Of a stretch of 64,000 nt of DNA, positions 10,061-22,400 are shown piece by piece. Source of the DNA: Medicago truncatula (lineage: Eukaryota; Streptophyta; Magnoliopsida; Fabales; Fabaceae); assembly GCF_003473485.1 (NCBI RefSeq), contig NC_053045.1, positions 61,732,494 to 61,796,493 on the forward strand, given 5' to 3'. Position 1 is the first letter of the stretch, and each line of letters begins with the position of its first letter. The translations under genes were made by a program, and so were the position numbers. Under the pieces are notes generated by a model, which saw only the letters and a list, made by a program, of their open reading frames with translations, was not told the origin of the DNA and did no database searches.

Positions 10061-11924
10061 TTAAGCTCACGGAGATTATTTGTTTTTGTTATAAAATAAT
10101 TTTTATTTTTTTATTTTTTATGGTATGTATGGCATAGCCCTGTAGAAACACCAAACGGCCAAACCTAATGTTGGTCTACATTTGCATTATTATCAACGTG
10201 GTTTTGGTCTTTTTTTCACCTGATATATCTTTCTCTATGTTGCTTTTCATTTAAATTTTTAGTACTAAATGTAGGAATATGCGGTCGATAATGATAGATG
10301 ACCACCCCATATATCAAAATACTCATTTGACAACTTACCAAATGTTTGATCAATGATAGTGCTCATCAACCTCGTGCGGTCGACGGCGGAAACTACGGTG
10401 ACCTATGGTAGTGGGAGACGTCCGACCCCCTGAAATTGTAAGTTTCATCAATTACCTCATTGAAATTAACAAAAGTAAATTTACCCCTCATGAAATTGTA
10501 CAACGTTGATCATTTTACCCCCTCCATCAAATTTTTCTGCTAGTGAAAATAACGTTTTGCAAATACTCTCCTTCAATTAACATATTATTTTTATATAAGA
10601 TATTTTTTTTGTTTCTTAAACGGGTATCCTCGTATGGTTATCCAACAAAAAATAAATTACCATAAATTCATACATCCATTTGCATCTCTAAAAAATTATT
10701 CAATAAATAAAAGTACTTATATTGATCATTTTAAAACAGGTTTTCATCCTCTTTTAATTTAAGGAAATGTTAACTAATGTCTTAGGAGTACTAGTTAATT
10801 TAGAATGCATAAAAAGTGTTCCAGAAGTACTCGTTAACAAGACCTTTAATTTGTATAAAAAATAAAGTACTCTTTAAATTGTAGTTTTATTTTTTTTAGA
10901 GACTGAATCAAACAAAAAGAAAATTGTGAAAGGACAACTTAAGCTACACTCATTTACTTTGTACTCCACAACCGGAATGGTGAGCAGAGGAATAGCAAAA
11001 GTCAAAACATTACAAAGGATCGATCTGCTACCAATCCACAACCGGAATGGTGAGTAGTGGACGAACAGTTACACCAAGCAACAGGAATGGTGAGTAGAGG
11101 ATGAACACCAGACAACAAGTACAACAAACCCCACCCATCTAAAGACAACTCCCTCCCAAAATAAAGTGAAAGTATTTGTTCACAAATTTTCGTAACAACT
11201 TTATCTCTCATAGTTACATTATGTTGATACTTTCTCTTTCTATTGTTTTAATTTTTGTTTCAATACCTATATTTCTTTATATATTTTGGTTGTCATCCAA
11301 ATTATCTCAAAAAATCAAAGTTTTACAACTCGAGAGTTTACCTCAACTCATTTTACTTGGACAAACTCGACTCGTAAACTCGACTTAAGAACTCGTACGA
11401 GTTTACCTAGAAATAAAATTATATACAATTTATTATATGCATGACATATGTAAACTAATATAATATTGTAAATAGAACAATAGTGCAAAATATGACTTAA
11501 TTAACCACATTTAAATAACAAACTTTAACAAGCTTCTAAATATTAGTCCAATTACCCCTAATAACAAGCTTCTGAACGCATTCTCTAAAGTTCAGTATAT
11601 GTCACACATTGGCATAGCTTCTGTACATCAGTACATGTATTATTAATAATAATAATAATAATAAGTGTGGAAAAAATAACAAACACCACCACCGCAACCT
11701 AACCGGCGTAGCAATCAACAATGTCGAAATCGGAATTTCCACCGTCGGAATCAGAACCCTAACTGGTATATGCTACCCTGTTCATGGTTTGAGAACTCAG
11801 AGAAGAAAGAAAAAGAAACGTTTCATTTCAAGAAGCTAATAATGTGTTACTGTAAAGGTAACTATTCAGTGAACGTTTCGGTCTTTGGCTTGAAGAAAAA
11901 GGATTGTGTTTTGAAAAAAATAGG
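10061..11924. other. Intergenic DNA with a thrice-repeated motif
   Basis: No protein gene is recognised. The motif ACCGGAATGGTGAG(C/T)AG occurs at 10971 and 11041, and as ACAGGAATGGTGAGTAG at 11081. The minus-strand reading ends near 10890 in CTAAAAAAAATAAAA, which suggests a retroposon 3' tail on the minus strand (about 10890-11220). A (TAA)n microsatellite lies near 11641-11663. A short GC-richer stretch at 11690-11800 could be a gene scrap, but no family is recognised. Confidence 0.4.
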
Positions 11925-12213
11925 CCCAAAATTATTATGTGACATGCTTAGAGGATATTATTGATTATTTTAGCTTTATTTTAATTCCACTTGGCTTTTT
12001 CATTATTTAAATTTAATAAAATAAATTATATAAAATAAATTAAAAATTATACAAAAATAAAAACAAAACAAAATCTTTTTTATTTTCCCCTTTCTCTCCT
12101 TCATCATCTCTAGTCTCTACCAACTTGACCTTACTCTTTCTCATTCAACATCATCATCAATAAACACAAATGCAGAAAAATTCTCATTATCACAAATAGA
12201 ACAAAATTTAGTC

Positions 12214-12290
12214 ATGAACAAATGTATAATATATATAAGGTCCAACGTTCAAATCCTGACCACCACAAAAAAAAAAAAAAAACAACACAA
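12214..12290 (+). mobile_element. SINE-like repeat in left foldback arm
   Basis: Contains ACGTTCAAATCCTGACCACC, a B-box-like motif, followed by a run of about 16 A. It matches the style of the repeats at 13083 and 55412. It interrupts the similarity between the two arms of the foldback element. Confidence 0.4.
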
Positions 12291-13082
12291 TTTCTCATTT
12301 AGTTTCATCTTCCTCTTCGTCACCGTTCTCTTCACATTCATGACTTTATCATCAAATTCATCAAACCTAAAAAAATCAAAACCAAAAAAATCACAAACCG
12401 ATAAAAAAAACATAGATTTCGATATACTCCTCAATTTCTACTACTTCATCGAATTGTTTATGATCTTAAAGCTTTAAACACCACGTTCCTCTATCCAATA
12501 TCTTTATACTAATTAAGCTACACATGATTCCACCCTTAAAACTATGACCTAATTCTCCAATTCCACATTTTTCTTTTCTAAATCAACTCAACCTTAAAAC
12601 GAACCGACGAAAAGAAACTATTAATATGAACACAACCTTGTAATATCAATTTGTTTAAGAAATGTTGATTTACTTGCAAAGTAACAAAAATCAACAGTAC
12701 AGTCTATAAGAAATGTTGATTTTATTTGCAAAGTGACAAAAATAAACTCCCGGTGAAGGATCTAACCACCATTCAATTGTTTAATTGAAATAAAATCGGG
12801 ACAATCTCTCCGACAACACTCATACGTAAAAAAAAAAATCAGTTCATTGAAGGAGTAGAAATTGAGGATATATCAAAATCGTGTGTTTATATGCGTTTGT
12901 AATTTTTTTAGGTTTTGATTTTTTTGGGTTTCATGAATTTGATGATGAAATCATAAATGTAAGAGAAAGATGAAGGAGAGGAAGATAAAACTAAAGGAGA
13001 CATTTTTATGAATTTGTGTTTATTGATGGTGATGTTGAATGAGAAAGATTAAAATCATGGTGGTAGAGATAATGAATAAGGT

Positions 13083-13175
13083 TGTGAACTTAATTCAGTT
13101 GGTTGGTATAATGCATGCATAAAATATGCAAGGTTCGGGGGTTCAAATCCCAACCACTGCAAAAAAACAAAAAAT
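13083..13175 (+). mobile_element. SINE-like repeat in right foldback arm
   Basis: Contains TTCAGTTGGTTGGTATAATG (A-box-like) and GGGGGTTCAAATCCCAACCA (B box), then an A-rich tail. It is in the plus orientation, like the copy in the left arm, so the two copies are not part of the inverted symmetry and are probably separate insertions. Confidence 0.45.
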
Positions 13176-13505
13176 ATAATGAATGAGAGTAATGGAAAAA
13201 TAAAAAAGATTTTGTCTTGTTTTTATTTTTGTATACTTTTTTAATTTATTTTTTGTAATTCATTTGATAATGAAAAAGACACTTGGGATTAAAATAAAGC
13301 TAAAATAATTAATAATATGCACTAGCTAGACATGCCACATAAAAAAATGTCACTTGACTTAAGTGCACATTTAGATGCTCCGAGTCCGATATTCAAAATC
13401 AACAAATCTTAAAATAAAAAAACGAGAATCTCAATTTTTAACGGGAGTTAAACCAAAACTAGCTCAAATGATAGAGTAAACATCATTTAACCTTATTAGA
13501 AATGA

Positions 13506-16500
13506 TCATATATATATATATATAAAAGTTAATCCGTAAGTCAATTTTTAACCTAAATTTTATGATGACTTTTACGTTATTACCCCTGTGTTCAATTAAA
13601 CCTGTTTAATTAAGAGATAAACTTTAAAAATCGTTCCTCCTATTCCTATAGCAATTTCCTCCTATTTTGTTTCCAACACAACAATAAACAGATAAACATA
13701 AAAAAAAAAAAATCACTCTTATTAACAAATTCTTCCTATTATTAACATTTAATCAAAATGTTATTTTCAAATGCTTCTGAAATAAAAAACAACAGCTCAC
13801 TACTAAATCCAATCCAATCCTATTTTCGCTCCTAACAAATTCCCTTTTTCAAAAAAAATAAAACCTAACAAATTCACAAATTCCTGTAAGTTTGTTGCAC
13901 CTGCTTCCCATTTTTGCGATTGCAAAATTCAAATTCCCTTCTAATATTAACGACGACCCAGACTCCAACTCCCCACAAATTTAGCTGTTTCCAAAGCACT
14001 TTCACGTATCAAATCTTCCAAAGCACTTTCACGTATCAATTCTCCTTCTTACTATAAATGTGTACCATACAGAATTGAATAAAACACATCCTTATTTATC
14101 CCTTTAATCATTCGTTCAGAGAATTTCTCCCTTCAATCATTCATTCAAAGAATATCAAGTTGTAATATTGAAAAATGTTGTTGTCGTATCACTGCTTAAC
14201 ATGTATATCTGATGCTATGGTCTGATTTTTGCGTATGTTTTCATGCTTAAAGATGTTTTGTAACAATTTTTATATTTACTGTATTGATGCAACAAGTCCT
14301 TTGGTTAATAATCCAGATTCATATAATGGAGTGTTTGCTGCTCCATCCTTTTGCTTTATTTTCAGTTGTTGAATCAAACATTTGATTCTTCAGTTTTTGC
14401 TTTTCAATGTAATGAAGTATCAGTCTTGCTAAATTCTCTTCATAATTTTAATCTAAGCATCCAGATTTTATTCTCTTTCCAATTTGGACTTTCTTTTTTT
14501 ACGGCATCTGTCTCTTATTTTCTTAATCTTGATTTTACAATTTTTCAGAATCTCCATTGTTGCAGTTTTACTACGATGTCGATATTATGATCTTTTTCGG
14601 TGTTCATTTTCTTTCAATTAAACGTAAGTATGCATTCGTTTTTCTTCATTCCTTCCTTGCTGTATTAGCTTTGTTTAGTCTTCCCCTAAATGAAACAAAT
14701 AAACAATTTATTGAGGGATTTAAGTGTCTTCTTTTATTTTGTTTCTTTATTTATGTGTGCACAACTCAAATAGTACCTATCTTGAAGTAAAAATCATGTG
14801 CAGTTGCATGTCCTCACAATGCAACAATTGCTAATGTTATTGGTGGGTGAGTAAGAGTTTAGTCTCTTCATTTGGTAAGGAGATTTTATAAATATAACTT
14901 TCATTTGCAATATTTAAGATTATAACTCAGAAAATATACATTGATTTGATTTTCACTTTGTGAAAACTTCTAGCAGGTGGTGAAAAGTGACCATGCTATA
15001 TTTTATAGAAATTATATAGACTTAACTACAAGGGATTTGTTTATGTCTTTTAGTTGGTTAACAATGTTTTTGTCCCGCATTTTGTTCTCTTAGATGTTAC
15101 ACTTTTTAGTTGTTAACATTTAATGTCTTCTTTATCTTAATTTATACCTGTAAGTTCTTATCAATTGATGGAAATGTGACAACATAATATATTTAGTGTA
15201 TAAAATGTAGGACATGCTTCGACAGAGGGTATGAATATGAACCAGACATTTAGCTGTATGTGTGAATGTTAACTATAACATAATCTTTCATTGTTTTATA
15301 TTCAGATAATATTTTTGAGATTTATTTCTCTTCATAATCCTCTTTAGGTAAAAATTATTGTCTTCACTCTTTTCTAAACTGCTTTGCTGATTTGTTGTTT
15401 TGTAGTCATAATAATATTTTTTATTAGAGGCTTTATGAATGACAATACCAATTCTATAGATAACACTTATCCGTAGAGCTGGTCTTCATGGACACACATG
15501 AGTTCTCATGATAGCCATACAAATAGAATGATCCCTTTGAAAAATTCTTGATATTGTGGAGGATATAATGCAAATTTAATTTTTTGTTGATTAGTTTAAA
15601 GAATTGTAAGCTAAATAAAACAATCCAAATATTGTTGTTAATTCTTCTTCTTTGCTCATTGTGTTTAGCATTTCATTGCAGAAAAACAATTTACATAGAA
15701 TTCCTTAAGGTGCCTAAAGCAAATATAAAGATCTTCTATTTTATTTGTGGATTGAGATAATGCAAAAGTTTCAGTTGTTTCTAAGCGTTATTGAAAGTTA
15801 AGGATATTTTTTTATTTTTTCAACCTATAAAAAACTGGTGTTTTTGTCTTATGAGAAAAGTCATGTGCATGGGCCTACTATTCAACTTATGGTGCTTTTG
15901 ACACAAAAACAACACAACAAGAGGAATTGCGATTTTGAAGGCTAAAAATCTTTCTTTTGGGTCCTTTTGAGAATAGTTGATTTTTGTTTTGAAGGTTTAT
16001 TATTGTTATTTAGGTATGAGTGGTTTTCATGTAACATAGGTTTTTGGAATCAAGTAGTGACCAATTTGTATAATGTCGATTCTATTTGCACTTGCAAAAT
16101 TTTTAATTAAGTTTAGATGATTACAATGAAGAGAACCAATTGTAATTTTGATATGTGAAGGATTGGAAATAGAATTTTAGATCCCTGTCGTTGTCTAATT
16201 TTTATTTTTTAATATTCGTTTGTTTCAACTAAACGATTTCATGTCATCTCCTACTTTATTTTTTGAACCAATTGTAATTAGGCTTAATAACAGTTTTGGC
16301 CTCTTATGTTTTAAGCAGTCGCGATTTTGGCCCCCTATGTTTTGCCCCCTATGCACTTTTGGCCCCCTAGGCCAATTTTGACCAAGTCAATGCTGACGTG
16401 GCACCACATGTGTAATTTTTTTATTTTTTAATTAAAAAATTTTAAAAAAATAAAAAAAGTATTTTTTTAATAATTAAAAAAATTACACATGTGACGTCAC

Positions 16501-16753
16501 GTCAACATTGACTTGGTCAAAATTGGCCTAGGGGGTCAAAAGTGCAAAGGGGGCAAAACATAGGGGACCAAAATCAAATTATTTTAGTTAAGGGGCTAAA
16601 ATCGCAACTTCTTAAAACATAGGGGGCCAAAACGGCTATTAAGCCTAAAATGTATAATACTCTTCATCTTTTATTTATTTTAGGATTTTTTTTACCATTA
16701 CTTATTCTTATATATTAGTCGAAATGACCCGTGCGTCGCACGGGTCTAAAGTC

Positions 16754-16756
<3 letters not shown>
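13506..16756 (+). mobile_element. Non-autonomous Helitron
   Basis: The 3' end has the Helitron signature: a near-perfect hairpin, GACCCGTGCG-T-CGCACGGGTC (16726-16746), about 6 bases before the terminal CTAG (16753-16756), which is followed by T. The proposed 5' end is TC at 13506, preceded by A and followed by an AT run and AAAAGTTAATCC. This fits insertion between A and T without target duplication. No Rep/helicase frame is visible, so the element is non-autonomous. It contains a short direct repeat (TTCCAAAGCACTTTCACGTA, 13988-14038) and a foldback element near the 3' end (16281-16648). The 3' end is firm; the 5' end is my best choice, not proven. Confidence 0.72.
16281..16648. mobile_element. 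TIR element within the Helitron
   Basis: The ends read GGCTTAATAACAGTTTTGGC and, inverted, GCCAAAACGGCTATTAAGCC. Symmetry continues inward through TGACCAAGTCAATG(C/T)TGACG and ACACATGTG to a short AT centre near 16450. It is a 368-bp non-coding inverted-repeat element, nested in the Helitron about 105 bp from its 3' terminus. No clear target duplication is seen. Confidence 0.75.

Positions 16757-16816
<60 letters not shown>
16757..16816. repeat. (TG)n(TA)n microsatellite abutting Helitron end
   Basis: A short TG run followed by about 23 TA units begins immediately after the Helitron CTAG terminus. The proposed 5' side of the Helitron is also next to an AT run, in line with the preference of Helitrons for AT targets. 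Confidence 0.85.
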
Positions 16817-16817
<1 letters not shown>

Positions 16818-17138
16818 TCTTTAGAAATATCATAACTTTCACATATATTTTTCTATTAATTAGTTCGTTAAGCCACATATAGATAATTACAATGGAATTA
16901 AAACATTTCTCTGAAAAAGCACAATATATGAATTTGTTAGTACACAATTTCAACAATGCAATCAATCATAACCGTTCTTGAATTTTGCTTAGGACCCAAT
17001 CAATAGTTTACATTTTTTTTTTTTTTAAAACAACAAGTGATAGCTATGACATCTCAAACTATATTGACCTAATAGAATCAATGAAAAATGTATAAGTATA
17101 CAAGATAAGTTGCTAATTATAAAAAACTTAAAAACTCT

Positions 17139-19157
17139 TTAACTAGTGACAATCTTTATCAAAGTATCGAAATTATTTGCAGAGGTGCCATTTCGTTCAA
17201 CAGCTTTCAATGCAGATTCCTTGAGTTTCAGTATTTTCTCACGCATTATCTTCCCTTCTTCAGTTGACATTATCAAATTCAAAGCTTTCATAGTTGATTC
17301 TTTAGTCAAAACTCCATTGTCAACACCCACACCAATCCCCCAAATGCTTTCTAACATTCTTGCATTCAACCTTTGATCTCCAAAAAATGGTCTACTAACC
17401 ATTGGTACACCACCAACAATGCAATCCAACACTGAGTTCCAACCAGAATGTGTCAAACACATACCAACAGCTGAGTGTTTAAGGATTTCCATTTGAGGAG
17501 CCCATGCAACAAATTTTCCTTTTGTTTTCGTTCTTTCCGTAAATCCATTTGGCAATGTTTCCTCTGGATTACCCTTAAACACCCAAATAAATGGACATCC
17601 ACATTCTTCTAAACACTCAGCCAATGCATTGAGCTCATGAGGTGGTGGTACTATCCGACTTCCGAAGCTAATATACACAACTGAGAATTTCTCACATTGG
17701 TTCAACCATGCTAAACATCCATGTTCATCAGAAACCATACGTTGCGGTGTTGTCAAGATGAATGGACCAACATTTAGTAGCAATTTGAACTGGGAATTTA
17801 ACTCATTCTCAATAAGAGGGTGTACCGTAGAAAATGAGTTTATGGCAACTGCAGTTGCTCGTGGTAACTCTAGTCCCATTTTGTGTAACATTGTTGAAAA
17901 TGGTCCATCTATATCACCTATCACTCCTTCAGGAAAATCAGAAACATGAAGCTCAGGAAAACCAGGAAGGAAATCAACAGTTTTGGTATCATCGACTGTA
18001 AGACAAGAAAGAACAAATCAAATTCTTATAAATTGTAGATTAATGATCCTCTACTCTACTCAAATGATATTTAGCATACATTTGGCGAAAAAAGAACGTT
18101 CAATTTTATACATGGACATATTTGTACATTATATCCTCCGACACTTTGCACTCTTTAATTTTATTTTATTCTATTTAGGGTGTCTCATATGCATCTGCAC
18201 CCATTTGTTGAAAATACATTTTAGTGTAGAATTCAATTTTTTTTTAAGATATAGTTACAAGATTCCACATTAGGGAAATAAATTAATTCATTCAAGTTTC
18301 ATATGATGAAGTAATCACTACTAGAAAATTGAATTTAGTTTTTATAAATAACAATTTGTTCTTACATATTCATATAATGGTAAAAAGAGTATATGCACAT
18401 TTAATATGTTGGGGTGCGGGTTCGAATAAGTAATTTTTCACTTGCTAACACTTAATGTTTGTGAAGTAAGTGTGATTTGATTAGATGTATCTATAAATAA
18501 ATTTTATACAGGAATTAGTTCCATCAAAAACATACGAAACCTATAATTTTTTATTTGAAATTTTTTCTTTATGAAAAGCCCTAAAATCTTAAATGAGTAA
18601 ATTAAAGAAGATTTGTTGATCAAATTAGAAATTTTTGTACCTTCCTTAGAGCCTATCTTTTCTCTGATAAGATCTGTGAAAACATGTGTAAGGAGAGAGT
18701 GAGGCCCTGCAGTCCAAAGAGGAACCCATTTGGCATGCATTTCCTTAGCTAGGTCCGCACCAAACCAATAAAATGCATCAGTAACTAAACAAGTAATGTT
18801 CTTCCCTGTCTCTGCCACAGCTTTAACCATAACACTCTTATAGTTATCTGGCATTGCCTTAATGAAGATGAAAATGGGTTCAAGTGGGTGTCCTGAAGGC
18901 ACATAACCTTCTGGTAATCCATCATGAACATCATAATGCTTTATGTTAGGAAGAAACTCATCATAGTCTTTTGATCCAGAAAATAAAGCGGCATTTGTTC
19001 TGCTTGTGCACAAGAATGAAAATGTAACTTTATGAGCATCTACAGCAATCCTTCTAGCAAGGTTAAGGAGTGGACCTGCATGTGTTCCAAATGGGAATGC
19101 CAAAACGGCCACATGTAGTTTTTCAACATTAACTGATTCACCTTTATCTCTAGACAT
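17139..19157 (-). CDS. UGT78-type UDP-glycosyltransferase, UGT78G1 paralogue
   Basis: Two exons: 19157-18641 and 17995-17139, with a phase-1 GT-AG intron of 645 bp; 1374 nt encode 457 residues. Exon 2 has exactly the length of exon 2 of UGT78G1 and the splice position is identical, so this is a duplicate on the same strand. It is a cytosolic family-1 glycosyltransferase, probably for flavonoids. His26 (FPFGTH) and the Asp of CLVTD are kept. The PSPG box has all landmark residues except that the conserved Glu after GWNSVL is Asp, and Met-Cys-Leu stands where UGT78G1 has Val-Phe-Leu. I chose the ATG at 19157 because MSRDKGES aligns with the short N-terminus of UGT78G1; an in-frame ATG at 19187 would add ten residues. 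A TATA-like ATATAAA lies at 19254-19248. The substrate cannot be told from sequence. Confidence 0.92.
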
Positions 19158-19247
19158 CCAGTTTTTCAAACGTGCAATTGAAAACATGTATAACTAAGAT
19201 CAATCTTTGATGTTTTTGTGGCCAACACTGCTTATTTTTGGGTGGTC

Positions 19248-19254
19248 TTTATAT
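19248..19254 (-). promoter_or_regulatory. Candidate TATA box of UGT78 paralogue
   Basis: On the minus strand the sequence reads ATATAAA about 90 bp before the chosen ATG at 19157. Spacing is right for a plant TATA box with a short 5' UTR. No transcription start data are available. Confidence 0.4.
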
Positions 19255-22200
19255 GTTGCAAGAAAGAAACAAACTAGAAGAAAAGTTACACATATGTGGT
19301 TGGAAAATAATAGTAACAAATTATAAATGTTAATATAAGGAGGTGCAATGAGCGTGATGGTAGTTAGGTGTTTCATGAATAAATGTCAGTGGAAATTAAG
19401 GAAAGGTAAGTAACGTACATATATGGGATCTTGTTCTACCTCACTAACTTCTCAATGCTATATGGGAATGTAAATAACTTCTTGTAACTAATCTATACAA
19501 ATTTGATTTTTTTTTGTTGAAGATACAACAATGATTTGTATGTTTGTTTTCCATACTAGTGGTTTGGGAACAAGCAATACTATTTTTTCTCCGAATATGC
19601 ATAGTTGCGCGTTTAACGATAATAGTCTAAAGATAGCTTAGCCATATTCACCATACAATAATATAGTAGTAGTAAATACCTAAATAGTACCTTAAAGTTA
19701 TCTCGTTCTCAAGTATTTTTTTTTTCTTTTCTTTTCAAGTTATAACTTATAAGGTTTCATGAGATTTTGTAATTTAAAGTAACCACACTAACTTACACTA
19801 GTTTTAATATTATCACTTGGGGAGCCATGGAATAAACAACCACTTTCCCATTTGTTATCGTCCTTTTCTAGAATCCGCTTAACTGAATATATGGTTCCCT
19901 AGACGAGCCAATTCTTGTAACATAACAACTATGTCACCTACACCCCACAAGAAGTTCAGGGGATCAATTAGGTCTAGCATATGTTGGTAATCAAAGCCAA
20001 CCAATTGTTGTTTCAGTAGGACCTTAACAGGATTGGTCAATACCTATACAACATGTACCTTTTACTTCTTATAATAGAGACACACACACTAAAGAAATTG
20101 CCCCTAAAAAAATTACTCCTAGCTCCGCCATTGATACATACCTGTAAAAAATTGTGCCTCACTGATATTGTTAGGGCAAGTCCGTTCCTAGGTAACACTA
20201 TGCAGCCCAACAAAATGTCTTACACGGGGAGACAAACCTTCTTCCATTTAAATTATTTTATCATTTCAGTAATATTATAAAAATGATAAAATAATTTAAA
20301 TGAATCGTAAAAATGGAAGAAGAAATACAACGTAAAAAGGTTATCCCATTTATATATTTTTATAGATGTACAGATAAACAAAGATATTTCAACAAAGAAA
20401 TTACAATTTGGATCCTCTCTCCAACTATTATCTCAATTTTCTACCCACTTAAATTTCAACTTTTAGATTAATCAAACATTAGAGATATTAAAAGCAAAAC
20501 ATAGAAGAATGTAGGTGATTTATTACCCATGTTTTTTAATTAATCACAGTTAAAAATCACTTGTTAGGAATGCATATAACAGCCCCTCAAAAAAAAAAAT
20601 GCATATAACAACAACCCTAGTGCGATCTCCTATCACCCCTCCTCCCCTTCTCTTGTCAAATTTCTAAATTTTGGCGAATGTACTTTTTATATGAGTACTG
20701 TTATTTGAACAACCATATGAGACAACTTTTGTGACAACTTATTTTCTCTCTATTTTAATTGGTCAAAAACAATGGAAAGAGAAAAAGAAAGATGGAGAAT
20801 AAGAGGATAATGTGAGTATGAGAGAGAAAGTTGTCAAAAAGTTGTGAGAAAGTGGTTGTACAAATATCATTTCTCTTTTTATATTGTTCGAAACATATTT
20901 GAAAAAGAAAACATTAAAATACTTCAAAATTTAATGATAATTATAAAATTTGATTTTACAGAGACATAAAACAATGTGTTGGACACTTTTGTATGAATCA
21001 AACATTTGTTAATGATGCGACGGTGCTAATTAGCCATTTTTTTTGTTGCTATTTAGTTTTTAAAAACTTGAAAATTAAAAAAAAATTTGCTAAACTATTT
21101 TTTAAAATTACAGTTTTGGAAACAGTTTTGAATTATTTAGTTTTGGGGACTAAAACTAAAACATGTAAAAGGATTACTATTGTGAGAGGTGGCATTTAGC
21201 ATGAGAAGGGTTAATCATTTCCCACCATAGGAAAAGTGACTTTTGCACCATTGATTTAATAATAAAATAATTGAATGGTTGAGATGTATTACTTGCTATC
21301 CTTTGGAAACATTTTGTTTTTGCGACATCACAAAAATGTAGACCCCACATGTAAATAGAATATTGTTTATTTGTTTGGGCTGATTTTTTAATTGAATGGG
21401 CCTTGAGTTTATGGGTTATGTGAACACGAAAATAAGCCCCTTATAGCGAATAGCTTACAAACTCATATGACTAAAAAAGTTTCATTTGGTAAATATTATT
21501 TCATCACGAATGTTTAATATCGATAAAAAATTGTAAAAAAAATTAAAACTCTTGCTTTAGAAAACAACAATCAGAAGATCATATTGTTGTACAATTTATA
21601 CACGGAACAACAGTCAATCGCTAATTAATTAATTAAATTGATTTTCTTATGTATCTTCAAAATAACAATAAGAGAATTTATGACACAATAATTTGACGCA
21701 TAAGTCGCGCTTTGACGTGTAATCCGTACGGACTACGGTCTGTTGCTAGTTTTTTTATTATACATTTAATCCAAAAATCATTAAGAAAAACTAAATAAAA
21801 CAAAACGAAAAAAATCAAAAAGAAAAACCAAAAAAATATTAAAAATGGTTGTTCCCTAAAGCCTATGTAAAAACTAAAACACTAAAAAAAAATGGCTTGT
21901 TCGCCAAAACGAAAATAAAACAACAAATTTTTTGACATTTGCATTATTAAATATCAACAAGGGATATGCTTATCAATACTTTTAGTCTAAGATGCAAAAA
22001 AGAAAAAAATCTGTCAAGAACTGAGATACATAACGTGGTGGTGTACAAAGTAATGTTTTCTAAAAGGGGAGGTGTGATTCAAATTTTAAGGGAAAGTGTG
22101 ATTGGAAGTGTGATTCAAATTTTAATATAATATAGCATTCAATTATGTTTGTTCAAACAAAAAATCCAAACAAAACATGTAGCAACTTATTACATTGCCA

Positions 22201-22400
22201 TGTGTAGGTAAAAAGTGACCTTTCCCATGGTGGGAAAGGAAAAGGATTCACCTTTCCTATGTTATCCCTCACCATTATGAGAAGATGACTTGTATATTTC
22301 AAAAACTGAAAACAAAAACTATTTCAAACATGCTCTAAATAACCATTTTTTAAATTGGGTATTTGGGAACCAAAACTTAATTTTTTTTTCTTCTGGAAAA
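19255..22400. other. Intergenic DNA with small hairpin and MITE-like elements
   Basis: No gene is recognised. A hairpin at 20240-20320 pairs CTTCTTCCATTTAAATTATT with its inverted copy. Sequences near 21220-21260 (TTTCCCACCATAGGAAAAGTG) and 22215-22245 are loosely inverted copies and may be ends of a decayed element. The rest is AT-rich. Confidence 0.4.
20697..20870. mobile_element. MITE-like inverted repeat
   Basis: The left end TGTTATTTGAACAACCATAT..GACAACTTTTGTGACAACTT is matched in inverted form by AAGTTGTCAAAAAGTTGTGA..GTGGTTGTACAAATATCA on the right. It is about 175 bp and non-coding. The ends are imperfect and no target duplication is certain. Confidence 0.5.

Larger units (their letters stand above)
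11925..13350. mobile_element. Large foldback element with arms of nearly 500 bp
   Basis: The sequence from about 11925 to 12450 (containing TTATTTTAGCTTTATTTTAAT, TCATTCAACATCATCATCAA and GATTTCGATATACTCCTCAA) recurs in reverse complement from about 12846 to 13350. Identity is imperfect but continuous over hundreds of bases; the centre (about 12450-12845) is non-coding. Small SINE-like repeats with B boxes sit in both arms (12214 and 13083). It is a non-autonomous foldback transposon or an old inverted duplication. I could not define a target duplication. Confidence 0.6.

Noticed and set aside
19158-19187. Upstream in-frame ATG of the UGT78 paralogue
   Set aside because: It would add ten residues not present in UGT78G1; the ATG at 19157 gives a matching N-terminus. 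Not excluded completely.
21690-21755. Second Helitron 3' end (GTAATCCGTACGGACTACGG then CTAGT)
   Set aside because: Only a 5-bp stem or a short palindrome precedes CTAG, much weaker than the hairpin at 16726, and no 5' partner was found.
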